Shown one piece after another: positions 1-10,421 of a DNA stretch of 64,000 bases (the first letter of the stretch is position 1; every line of letters begins with the position of its first letter). Source of the stretch: Arthrobacter sp. APC 3897 (GTDB taxonomy: Bacteria; Actinomycetota; Actinomycetes; Actinomycetales; Micrococcaceae); the NCBI RefSeq assembly GCF_030407495.1, contig NZ_JASDDG010000020.1, forward strand, positions 18,492 through 82,491, written 5' to 3'. The notes beneath the pieces are model-generated. The model made no database searches. It saw only the letters and a program-made list of their open reading frames with translations, and was not told where the DNA came from. A program made the position numbers and the translations under genes.

Positions 1-499
1 CGGTCCGCCCTGGCTTCCTCGCCCTGGGGCGATCCGGGACCGGACGCCGCGCTCTCGGACGTGCTCACGGTGGTGTGGCTGCGCCGGCTCGCCAATGGGG
101 CTCCGACGGCACGTTCCTGGGCTGCTTCAACGGGTGCCCTGCTCTCTGCCCGCTTGGTCTTTGTTGACGGGTCCGCTCCCGGTGAGCGGTTGTTGTCACT
201 GCTGCGGCCGCTGATCGGAACCGGCTGGGTGGGTGCCGATTCCCCTGACACCCTGCGGGCCGCCCTTCCCCCGGGGACGGCGCAGGTGCTGAACGGACTG
301 CAGATTCCCACCGAACTGTGGCGTGCCGAAGCCATGCTCGCAGCGCGGGTGGAAATGGACGGGTTCCGTCTGCTGCGGGCCGGTTTGCCCGGACCGGACG
401 TTGTCTTGGGCGCCATGGCGGTATTGGCTGTGGACGCCTGGCGGGTGAGGGCAGCTCTTGCTGCCGCTGCAGTGAACGCAGGAAGCAGCGAGGTGCTCG

Positions 500-513
<14 letters not shown>
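1..513 (+). CDS. ntpC: V/A-type ATPase subunit C (V0D/AC39-like), 5' partial
   Basis: The reading frame is open from the first base of the window, so the N-terminus lies outside; about 170 C-terminal residues are visible. They are mostly alpha-helical and Ala/Leu-rich, as expected of the V-ATPase d/C subunit that links the central stalk to the membrane ring. The identification rests largely on position: the frame overlaps subunit I by 14 nt and all other V-ATPase subunits follow in order. The sequence itself is divergent, so the family call is weaker than for the genes downstream. Confidence 0.62.
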
Positions 514-2620
<2,107 letters not shown>

Positions 2621-2621
<1 letters not shown>

Positions 2622-3148
2622 TGAGCAAGCTGCCCTCCGGATCCGAAGCCTCCCTTGAGTCTGTCCGTTATGCCCTGAGGCGCCGGGCAGACACGGAAGC
2701 AGGGCGTCTGGCAGAAGATGCCCGGGCCCAGTCCGAGTCCATCCTCGCCGCCGCGGGCGCCGAAGCGGAGGAGATCCGGAAAACGGCCGAGCGGCAGGGC
2801 CGCGAAGCTGCCCGCACGGAGGCTGCCGGCCGGTCCGCACGCATCCGCAGGCAGGCACGGCGCACCGTCCTGGCCCAGCAGGAGGCCCTCCGCGCCGAAC
2901 TGATCCAACAGGTTCAGCACCAGGCACAGGAGCTCCGCAGTGATCCCCGCTATCCCCGGATGCTGCGTATCCTCACCGAACGGGCGGACAGCATTCTGGG
3001 GCCCATGGCGTCGGTGACGGAGAGCTACAAGGGCGGGGTGAACGCCACGGCAGGGTCCAGGCACCTGGATTTCTCGCTGCCCGCGCTGGCCGAGCAGGCA
3101 CTGGCGAACCGTGCCGGCGAGGTGCCCCTGCTATGGGCCGCCGAGTGA
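2621..3148 (+). CDS. ntpE: V/A-type ATPase subunit E (peripheral stalk)
   Basis: 175 residues. The N-terminal ~90 residues are a long Ala/Glu/Arg-rich helix with no helix breaker, typical of the coiled-coil peripheral stalk of V/A-ATPases; the rest is a compact mixed domain. It is slightly shorter than the usual ~190-200 residues. It normally pairs with subunit G/H to hold A3B3 against rotation; no separate G/H gene is seen between subunits C and D, so that gene would lie upstream of the window or be absent. It overlaps the start of subunit A by 16 nt. Confidence 0.82.
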
Positions 3149-4968
3149 GCGCCGCCGGCACCGGTTCCGGGCCTGAAGCAGGAACCATCACCCGGGTCAG
3201 CGGACCCCTGGTGGAAATCACCGGCCTGCACGGACTGTCCATGCTGGAAATCGTGGCCATCGGCCCGGAACGGATCTCCGCCCAGGTAGTGGCGATCAAC
3301 GGAGAAAACGCCACCCTCCAGGCCTACGAATACACCGGCGGCCTGAAGTCCGGAGACCGCGCGGAACGCTCCGGCCACCAGCTTTCCGGCCTGCTGGGCC
3401 CCGGGCTGCTGGGAACAGTCTTCGACGGGCTGCTGCGTCCCCTTTCCTCCGCTCCCCTGTGGCTGACCCAGGACCGGCAGGCCTCCGCGGAAGATCCGGC
3501 GGTGCTGGAAACCGAGTGGGGATTCACCCCTTCGGTGAAGGTCGGCGACACGGTGCAGCCCGGGCAGGTCATCGGCACGGTTCCGGAAGCGGGCACCGTG
3601 GAATTCCGTGTCATGGTGCCGCCCGCCGTGGCCGGCGTCGTCCAATGGCTCGCCGACGGTCCTGTCCATCCGCTGGACCCGGTGGCACGCGTGGACGGCG
3701 TTGAAGTGCCGCTTGCCCAGCAGTGGCCTGTGCATACCGCGAGGCCCTTCGGCGAGCGCCTGACCGAGGCACTGCCCCTGCACACGGGACAGCGGGTCCT
3801 GGATCTGCTCTTCCCCCTCCCCCGCGGCTCGGCGGCCGCCGTCCCGGGAGGCTTCGGCACGGGCAAGACCCTCACCCTGCAGCAGATCGCCAAGTGGTCC
3901 GACGCCGACGTCATTGTCTATGTGGGCTGCGGCGAGCGCGGCAATGAAATGGCCGATGTGCTGGACGGCCTCTCCGATCTGGAGGATCCCCGGACCGGAG
4001 GAAAACTGATCGACCGCACCGTGATCATTGCCAATACCTCCAACATGCCCATGATGGCCAGGGAGGCTTCCATCGCCAGCGGAGTCACCGTCGCGGAGTT
4101 CTTCCGCGACATGGGGTATGACGCCGTCGTCATTGCGGACTCCACCTCACGGTGGGCCGAGGCCCTGCGTGAGTTCGCCAACCGCAACGGCGATCTCCCG
4201 GCTGAGGAAGGCTATCCGGCCTCACTGGCCAGTGAACTGTCCGCCTTCTACGAACGCGCGGCCCGCGTCCGCACCCTTGGCGGTGCAACGGCGTCGGTCA
4301 CCGTCATTGGAGCTGTGTCCCCTCCCGGCGGAGACATGAGCGAACCGGTAACCACGGATACCCAGCGCTTTGTCCGCTCGCTCTGGGTGCTGGACCGCGA
4401 GCTCGCCTACTCCCGGCACTATCCTGCGGTCAGCTGGCGCGGTTCCTTCTCCCGTGACGCGGAGGCCCTGGCCCGCTGGCACTCCGCCAACGGGGATCCG
4501 TTGTGGGCCCGGCGCCGGGCTTCGGCCACTCTGCTGCTCTCCGAAGCGGACCGGCTGACTGCCCTGGCCGAGATCATCGGCACCTCCTCGCTGCCCGGGC
4601 ATGAACAGATGGTGCTGCTGGGCGGGCGGTTGGTGCGCGACGGCGTCCTGCTCCAGAACGCGCTCAGTCCCAATGACGGCTACTCCTCGGCGGAGAAGGG
4701 TTCTGCCCTGCTGCAGATTGTGCTGGACGTGGTTGATGCCTGCCAGGCGCTGGTGGCGCGCGGAGTGCCGGCCGCCGACGTCGAACGCGTGGATTTCACC
4801 CCTATTCTCCGGCTGCGGGAGAACACCGGCCCCACCGACGCCGACGGAGTGTGGGCGCAGGGCCGCGGATTCTTGGCCCGGCTGCAGCAAATGGACGGAA
4901 CCGGGCCTGACCGTCCGGACCACGGCAGAGCCACGGAATCTTCAGGAGGCATCGATGGCGGCACATGA
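3133..4968 (+). CDS. ntpA: V/A-type ATPase catalytic subunit A
   Basis: 611 residues. The N-terminal beta-barrel is followed by the A-specific insertion (about residues 115-200), then the P-loop GGFGTGKT at residues 239-246. Further catalytic signatures are VYVGCGERGNEM and the Walker B strand ending VVIADSTSRWAEALRE. Ser-Arg-Trp after the Walker B strand is diagnostic of V-type rather than F-type subunits. The ATG at 3133 is preceded by GAGGTG at good spacing; an in-frame GTG at 3145 is an alternative. It hydrolyses or makes ATP in the soluble V1 head and overlaps subunit B by 14 nt. Confidence 0.96.
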   Translation: MGRRVSAAGTGSGPEAGTITRVSGPLVEITGLHGLSMLEIVAIGPERISAQVVAINGENATLQAYEYTGGLKSGDRAERSGHQLSGLLGPGLLGTVFDGLLRPLSSAPLWLTQDRQASAEDPAVLETEWGFTPSVKVGDTVQPGQVIGTVPEAGTVEFRVMVPPAVAGVVQWLADGPVHPLDPVARVDGVEVPLAQQWPVHTARPFGERLTEALPLHTGQRVLDLLFPLPRGSAAAVPGGFGTGKTLTLQQIAKWSDADVIVYVGCGERGNEMADVLDGLSDLEDPRTGGKLIDRTVIIANTSNMPMMAREASIASGVTVAEFFRDMGYDAVVIADSTSRWAEALREFANRNGDLPAEEGYPASLASELSAFYERAARVRTLGGATASVTVIGAVSPPGGDMSEPVTTDTQRFVRSLWVLDRELAYSRHYPAVSWRGSFSRDAEALARWHSANGDPLWARRRASATLLLSEADRLTALAEIIGTSSLPGHEQMVLLGGRLVRDGVLLQNALSPNDGYSSAEKGSALLQIVLDVVDACQALVARGVPAADVERVDFTPILRLRENTGPTDADGVWAQGRGFLARLQQMDGTGPDRPDHGRATESSGGIDGGT

Positions 4969-6436
4969 CGGCACACAGAACCCGGTGCTTCCCGGCGTGC
5001 CCGTTCCTGATCCCGCAGGTTCCCGCAGTGAGCCGGCTTTATCCGTCCCCCGTGTCGGCTACAGCGACGTGCGTGAGCTGCGCGGGCCGCTGCTGGTGCT
5101 GGGCGACGCCGACGGCGTTGGCTGGGATGAGTTCGCGACCGTGGCCGTCGCGGGACAGCCGGAGCGGCATGGCCTGGTGCTCGAGGTGGACGGGGATGAA
5201 ACCACCCTGCAGGTGTTTGAAGGAACCGAGGGCTTGTCGCTGGGCGGCATAGAGGTCCGTTTCTCGGGGCGCCCGCTGGCAGTTCCCTCGGGCCCCGGCT
5301 GGCTGGGCCGGGTCTGCAACGGGCGCGGCGAGCCGCTTGACGGCGGCCCTCCAGTGACGGGCGGAGCGCCGACGCCGGTGGGCGGCTGGCCGTTGAACCC
5401 CGTCTACCGAGAACCCCCTCAAGACCCCGTGCTGACGGGCATCTCCGCCATCGATGCCCTCACCACGCTGGTCCGTGGCCAGAAGCTGCCGATCTTCTCG
5501 GTCCCCGGTCTGCCCCACCTCACCCTCGCAACCCAAATTGCCGCCCAGGCCACCACCTCCTCCGGCCGGGCCTTCCGGGTGGTGTTTGCGGCCATGGGCA
5601 TGACGCACGCCGACATTGCCTACATCCGGGACAGACTCGAAGAGCGCTCGGCCGCCGGCGAACTGGTGCTGTTGCTTAACGCCGCCGATGATCCGGTGAT
5701 CGAACGCATCCTCACGCCCCGCATTGCCCTGACGGTGGCCGAGTCCCTCGCCTATGACCACGGTTCCGATGTCCTGGTGGTCATGTCGGATATGACCAGC
5801 TACGCCGAGGCAGTCCGCGAAGTTTCCGCCGCCCGGCGGGAGATCCCGGCCCGCCGCGGCTATCCCGGCTACCTGTACAGCGATCTGGCAACTCTCTATG
5901 AGCGCTGCGGCCGGGTGCAGGGCAGGGAGGGCTCCGTGACCATTGTGCCGGTCCTGACCATGCCGGCCGGAGACATCACCCATCCCGTCCCCGACCTCAC
6001 CGGATACATCACCGAAGGGCAGGTGGTCCTGGATCCGGACATCGATGCGCGGGGTATTTACCCGCCCGTGGATGAACTGTCCTCGCTGTCCCGGCTGATG
6101 CGCAGCGGTGCGGGCAAGGGCCGCACCCGTGAGGATCATCTTGACGTGGCCGCCCAGATTCTCTCGGCCATGGCCCGCGCGCGGTCCGCCGCGGAACTGG
6201 CCGAACTGGTGGGAACGGCAGCCCTCAGCGAGACCGATAACGCCTACATAGAGTTCCGCGATGTGGTGGAGCATGACCTGCTCAACCAGGGCAGGGACGA
6301 GCTGCGGACCTTCGAACAAACCATGACGCGTGCCTGGCAGGCACTGTCACTGCTGCCCCGGCGTGAGCTGAACATGCTGTCCGCCGAGTTCCTGGACAAG
6401 TATCTGCCGGGTCCTGTGGGCGGTGCACGGCTGTGA
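4955..6436 (+). CDS. ntpB: V/A-type ATPase regulatory subunit B
   Basis: 493 residues from the ATG at 4955, chosen because AGGAGG lies at 4944-4949; the frame stays open further upstream but only inside subunit A. No P-loop is present, as expected for the non-catalytic subunit. Family signatures are LPIFSVPGLPH, VVFAAMGMTHADIAYI (usually GITFEEA...), VLVVMSDMTSYAEAVRE and RRGYPGYLYSDLATLYER. It alternates with A in the hexameric head and contributes the arginine finger. It is followed by subunit D after 7 nt. Confidence 0.95.
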   Translation: MAAHDGTQNPVLPGVPVPDPAGSRSEPALSVPRVGYSDVRELRGPLLVLGDADGVGWDEFATVAVAGQPERHGLVLEVDGDETTLQVFEGTEGLSLGGIEVRFSGRPLAVPSGPGWLGRVCNGRGEPLDGGPPVTGGAPTPVGGWPLNPVYREPPQDPVLTGISAIDALTTLVRGQKLPIFSVPGLPHLTLATQIAAQATTSSGRAFRVVFAAMGMTHADIAYIRDRLEERSAAGELVLLLNAADDPVIERILTPRIALTVAESLAYDHGSDVLVVMSDMTSYAEAVREVSAARREIPARRGYPGYLYSDLATLYERCGRVQGREGSVTIVPVLTMPAGDITHPVPDLTGYITEGQVVLDPDIDARGIYPPVDELSSLSRLMRSGAGKGRTREDHLDVAAQILSAMARARSAAELAELVGTAALSETDNAYIEFRDVVEHDLLNQGRDELRTFEQTMTRAWQALSLLPRRELNMLSAEFLDKYLPGPVGGARL

Positions 6437-6443
6437 GCGGGAT

Positions 6444-7043
6444 ATGAGCGGGTTCCGCAGCACCGGCAGCCGTGCCGACAGGGCCGATGTTGAGCGCCGT
6501 CTGGCAACCGCCACCCGGGGTGCCGAACTGCTGGACCGCAAACAGCGCATTCTCCGGCTCGCTATCGACGGGCTGCAGGAGGAGGCGGATGCCGCCCGCC
6601 TCGCGTGGCAGGAACAGGCCCGCCGGGCTGCCGTGTGGCTGCAGCGTGCCGCCGGATTGGACGGTGATGACCGGATCATTGAGTCAGCACCGGATGACCC
6701 CGCCCGGGTGACGGTTCAGTGGGGCGGGAGCATGGGCATCTCTTATCCGCAGGGTGCCGAGTGTCTGCTCCCCGTTCCGCCCCCGACCGGCGGGAGTTCG
6801 GCTCTGGCTTATGCCGCCGCAGCGCACCGGGAAGCCCTGCAATCCGCAGTCACTGCGGCGAGCACCGAGCGGGCTCTGCTCCTGGTGTCCCGGGAACTGC
6901 TCGCCACCCGCACCCGGCAGCGTGCCGTCGAGAACCGCTGGATTCCCCGGCTGCAGGATCAGCTCACAGAGATTGGACGGCGAATCGCCGAACAGGAGTT
7001 GGAGGAAAGCCTGCGGCTGCGTTGGTCTGCCGGGCTGGTCTGA
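6444..7043 (+). CDS. ntpD: V/A-type ATPase subunit D (central rotor stalk)
   Basis: 199 residues from the ATG at 6444; an upstream in-frame ATG at 6423 lies inside subunit B and would add an atypical leader. Long N- and C-terminal helices (about 1-70 and 135-195) flank a beta-rich middle, matching the antiparallel coiled-coil rotor shaft. The start motif (SGFRSTGSRADRADVERRL) resembles the family's usual opening with PTR-type basic residues. It is the last gene of the operon. I saw no strong intrinsic terminator directly after it. Confidence 0.88.
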   Translation: MSGFRSTGSRADRADVERRLATATRGAELLDRKQRILRLAIDGLQEEADAARLAWQEQARRAAVWLQRAAGLDGDDRIIESAPDDPARVTVQWGGSMGISYPQGAECLLPVPPPTGGSSALAYAAAAHREALQSAVTAASTERALLLVSRELLATRTRQRAVENRWIPRLQDQLTEIGRRIAEQELEESLRLRWSAGLV

Positions 7044-7421
7044 GTCGCGTTCCTCAATGAACTGATTTGTCTCCGCCCAGTGGACAACGGGGCCGCCGCC
7101 GTTTCATCTGGCGTTCGGAACCACGTTCAACCCCTAGGAACTGCCCTCCTGCGCGGTCGGCGCGGCCGCCGCTTGGCGTGCCGATTCGGAGTGCCGTGCA
7201 TTGCAGACAAAAAATTGGCGGGTAAGGTGTTCGGATTTCCGGCTCCAAATCGGAACAGTAATCCTCAACACCCTCCGGAGCCATGTTAAACCTCTGAATC
7301 CGTCTTTTAGTTGGCGATCCGGAAAAACCGCCCCGGCACTATGGCAGGTTGATCGCATCGCATGGCGCGGTGCACTCACCGTTTGCGAATGCGATGGCAT
7401 CAATCGCAAAGGGGAAATCGT
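7044..7421. other. 378-nt intergenic region before the M14 peptidase
   Basis: No convincing gene. It is less GC-rich than its surroundings after about 7200. It contains an imperfect inverted repeat at 7229-7256 (GTTCGGATTT / AAATCGGAAC) and a second, wider one at 7349-7403 just before the peptidase start. Short open frames here have no ribosome-binding site or coding character. Confidence 0.6.
7349..7403. promoter_or_regulatory. Inverted repeat upstream of the M14 peptidase
   Basis: TTGATCGCATCGCA (7349-7362) and TGCGATGGCATCAA (7390-7403) are inverted copies, 12 of 14 positions matching, separated by 27 nt. The second arm ends 18 nt before the peptidase start. It could be a regulator site or a 5'-UTR hairpin controlling translation; nothing distinguishes the two here. 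Confidence 0.4.
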
Positions 7422-8858
7422 ATGCATTTCAGACGCTCAGCGATATTAATTTGCATTACCTCAATAACAGGCGCCCTGCTGACCTCCGGTCACGCACCGG
7501 TGACATCTGCGGTGCCACGAACCGTAGCCGGTGTGTCCTCGCTGTCGGATACATCCGCAGAGGAGCTGAAGAGGGCGTTGGAGGAAGCGCCCACGAGTCT
7601 GAAGGACTCCTCGGTCCGGGCAACAGCTGGGAAGGCCCGGGACCTCAGGACGCCGTTCGAGATCAGTAACGGCGCTGCGTGGACGTCCGTGGCTGAGGCA
7701 CGCAGATTCAACCAGCGGCTCGATGAGAGCAGTCCGCGGGTCAAGGTGGAACGGATCGGAACCTCGGGAGCCAAACAGCCGATTCAAATGCTCTCGGTCG
7801 GATATCCGGAGCCCAAACCCGTTTCCGAGGCTGCCAGAGGATCAGTGATTCTCTTTAACTGCTCCATTCACGGCGATGAGCCTTCCGGCCGAGAAGGATG
7901 CATGCAGCTGGCACGGGACATGTCCACTACAACAAATCCGTCCTGGATCCGCCTGCTGAAGGAGACAACGGTGCTGTTCACCACTATTAATCCTGATGGG
8001 TGGCAGGCTGACACCCGCGGGAATGCTGCCGGTATTGATATCAACCGCGATTTCCTTGCACTCGCCACACCCGAAGCCCGCGCTCTGGCCAAGGTCATGC
8101 GTGACTGGAAGCCGGATGTCCTCAATGACCTGCACGAATTCGGCCCTCGTGAGTTTTATGACGCACAGGTGTTGGCTTTGTGGCCGCGAAACCGCAACGT
8201 AGATCCGCAGATTCATGCTCTCTCCAAGACCATGGTGAATGACTACTCTCTGGCGCAGGTCGCGTCCGACGGCTACACCACGAGCATCTACGGACAACTG
8301 GTCAAAGACGGCGTTCCCTTCCAGCAGATCGCGGGCGACGGGCAGGGCAGGATCCTCCGTAACTACGCTGGCCTGCAGCACATCACGGGTCAGTTAACTG
8401 AAACCGCCGCCGATGCTGTGACCCCGGAGGAAGAAAGCGACGTGACGCTGCTCAACCGGCGCCGCGTGGTGGGTCAGTATGACAGTGCCGTGGGATCGGT
8501 ATCGATGCTCATCGAGAACCGGCAGACTCTGGCGCAGGCATCAGTCGATGCCGCGAGCAAGGCTGCCCAGGCCGGCGCCGAACGTTCCGGGGTTGTGTAT
8601 TTCGACGGCCAGGATGACATGGTGCCCACCACCCCTGAGGGTGCAGAGCCCCACCCGATGTGCGGTTACCAGCTCTCCGCTACTCAGTTGACGGAACTGC
8701 GGCCGGTTCTGGAGCTGCACGGTATTACGTGGAAGAGGAACAGAGACGGAGCCATTGTCACCATGGCCCAGCCGGCCAAGACTCTTATTCCGCTGATCTT
8801 TGATGCGCGTGCACCCTTCAACGTCAGCGAAGCCGCCCCGTTGGACACCTGCCCATAA
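7422..8858 (+). CDS. Secreted M14-family zinc carboxypeptidase
   Basis: 478 residues from the ATG at 7422, chosen because it is preceded by AAAGGGGAAA and gives a proper signal peptide (FRRS, then a hydrophobic stretch, cleavage near residues 25-35). Zinc ligands are His150 and Glu153 in SIHGDEPSG and His238 in LNDLHEFG; the DINRDF motif supplies the substrate-binding arginine and Glu327 in GQLTETAAD is the likely catalytic base. Role: removal of C-terminal residues from peptides outside the cell. It is a single gene with its own upstream inverted repeat and a terminator behind it. Confidence 0.88.
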   Translation: MHFRRSAILICITSITGALLTSGHAPVTSAVPRTVAGVSSLSDTSAEELKRALEEAPTSLKDSSVRATAGKARDLRTPFEISNGAAWTSVAEARRFNQRLDESSPRVKVERIGTSGAKQPIQMLSVGYPEPKPVSEAARGSVILFNCSIHGDEPSGREGCMQLARDMSTTTNPSWIRLLKETTVLFTTINPDGWQADTRGNAAGIDINRDFLALATPEARALAKVMRDWKPDVLNDLHEFGPREFYDAQVLALWPRNRNVDPQIHALSKTMVNDYSLAQVASDGYTTSIYGQLVKDGVPFQQIAGDGQGRILRNYAGLQHITGQLTETAADAVTPEEESDVTLLNRRRVVGQYDSAVGSVSMLIENRQTLAQASVDAASKAAQAGAERSGVVYFDGQDDMVPTTPEGAEPHPMCGYQLSATQLTELRPVLELHGITWKRNRDGAIVTMAQPAKTLIPLIFDARAPFNVSEAAPLDTCP

Positions 8859-8903
8859 AGGAGAACACATCAAGAGGATTGGTTCTCTTGGCAGGAGCAC
8901 ACT

Positions 8904-8944
8904 GGAAAGGGAGACCGTCATCGGCGATGGCGGTCTCCCTTTCC
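8904..8944 (+). terminator. Hairpin terminator between M14 peptidase and thiolase
   Basis: Perfect 14-bp stem GGAAAGGGAGACCG (8904-8917) with CGGTCTCCCTTTCC (8931-8944), 13-nt loop. There is no long T tract. It sits between converging genes and can serve both strands. Confidence 0.75.
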
Positions 8945-9006
8945 GGTGTTTCACATCCATGCCAGGCCGGGTTCGGGCGGCCCCTACTGACGCTGGGGAA
9001 CGTGCC

Positions 9007-10173
9007 CTACAGCCGGAAGCTCTCGTCCAGGCGTTCGATGATGGTGACGTTGGCCTGGCCGCCGCCCTCACACATGGTCTGCAGCCCGTAACGGCCGCCG
9101 GTGCGCTCAAGTTCATGCAGCAGCGTGGTCATAATCCGGGCACCGGTGGCGCCAATGGGGTGCCCCAGGGAAATTCCGCCGCCGTTGACGTTCACCTTGT
9201 CCATGTCCACATCCAGTTCCCGCTGCCAGGCCAGCACCACGGACGCGAAGGCCTCGTTGATTTCCAGCAGGTCAATCTCGTCCAGGCTCATCCCTGTCCG
9301 TCCCAGTGCATGCCGGGTGGCTTCGATGGGGGCACTGAGCATCATGATGGGATCATCACCGCGGGCCGAGATGGAATGGATACGGGCACGCGGCTTGAGC
9401 CCGTAGCGGCGCACGGCGTCCTCAGAGGCCAGCAGCAGCACGGCGGCAGCATCGGAAATCTGGGATGACGTCGCAGCGGTGAGACGGCCGCCGTCGGACA
9501 GCGGTGCCAGGGACTCGATCTTGGCGCGGTTCGGTTCCCGCGGACCTTCGTCTGCGGTAATTCCGTTCAGCGGAAGGATTTCGCGGTCAAAGCGGCCCTG
9601 TGCCTGGGCTGCGAGCGCCCGGACATGGGATTCGACGGCGAAGTCCTCCATTTCCGAGCGGGTGAGGCCCCACTTGTCCACCATCATTTCGGCGCCGATG
9701 AACTGGGACACCTTCTGGTCACCGTAGCGCTCAGCCCAGCCGGCGGATCCGGTGAAGGGATCCGGGAAGCCCAGCTCGCGGGCAGCAGTGTTGGCGTACG
9801 AGATCGGGATGGAGGACATGCTCTGCACTCCGCCGGCCAGGACCAGGTCACTGGTTCCACTCATGACGGCCTGCGCCGCGTAGGACACCGCCTGCTGTCC
9901 GGAGCCGCATTGGCGCTCCACCGTGGTGCCGGGCACGCGCTCGGACAGCCCGGCAGCCAGCCAGGAGGTGCGGGCAATGTCCATGGCCTGCGGGCCCACC
10001 TGATCAATGGCACCGAGGATAACCTCGTCAAACTCTGCGGAATCGATGCCGGTGCGGCGCACCGTTTCAGCGATGACGTGGGCGGCCATGTCGGCGGGGT
10101 GGACCTTGCTCAGTCCTCCGTTGCGCCGCCCCACGGGAGTGCGGACGGCGTCGATAATGAATGCTTCAGCCAT
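9007..10173 (-). CDS. Acetyl-CoA C-acetyltransferase family thiolase
   Basis: 388 residues, the normal thiolase length. The acyl-accepting nucleophile is Cys89 in VERQCGSGQQ; the C-terminal half has NEAFASVVLAW, the GGGISLGHPIGATGAR His motif and the second catalytic Cys in TMCEGGGQAN. The cysteine context (QCGSG rather than CASG) resembles thiolases acting on branched, steroid or other bulky acyl-CoAs more than biosynthetic PhaA. It is not linked to the fadA/fadB pair at 31-34 kb, so the cell has at least two thiolases. Substrate is not determined. Confidence 0.9.
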   Translation of the reverse strand: MAEAFIIDAVRTPVGRRNGGLSKVHPADMAAHVIAETVRRTGIDSAEFDEVILGAIDQVGPQAMDIARTSWLAAGLSERVPGTTVERQCGSGQQAVSYAAQAVMSGTSDLVLAGGVQSMSSIPISYANTAARELGFPDPFTGSAGWAERYGDQKVSQFIGAEMMVDKWGLTRSEMEDFAVESHVRALAAQAQGRFDREILPLNGITADEGPREPNRAKIESLAPLSDGGRLTAATSSQISDAAAVLLLASEDAVRRYGLKPRARIHSISARGDDPIMMLSAPIEATRHALGRTGMSLDEIDLLEINEAFASVVLAWQRELDVDMDKVNVNGGGISLGHPIGATGARIMTTLLHELERTGGRYGLQTMCEGGGQANVTIIERLDESFRL

Positions 10174-10333
10174 GAAGGCAGGCCTTTCGTTGAGGGGTTG
10201 TGTGTGTTTTCCACCACCCTAAGTGATGCAGGCCACGCGGACACCAATCCACCGGTATGCGTCCTGCCCCGGCGTGCCTGCACTGCCACACGACTGAGAG
10301 GCCCCGCCGTCCGGAGCGCAGGGGCCGAACGGC

Positions 10334-10339
10334 TAGAAT
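10334..10339 (+). promoter_or_regulatory. Putative -10 box (TAGAAT) upstream of prfC
   Basis: TAGAAT matches the actinobacterial -10 consensus and lies 83 nt before the chosen GTG start of prfC. No clear -35 element accompanies it. Confidence 0.35.
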
Positions 10340-10421
10340 GGAAAGGCTGTCATTGCCGGCAGCACTGCCGCGGGTGTTTCACCCCCTGCGGCCGCATCCC
10401 ACCACACGTGAAAGCAGCGGA

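Noticed and set aside
4601..4954. 118-codon N-terminal extension of V-ATPase subunit B
   Set aside because: The extension lies wholly inside subunit A, and a strong AGGAGG precedes the ATG at 4955.
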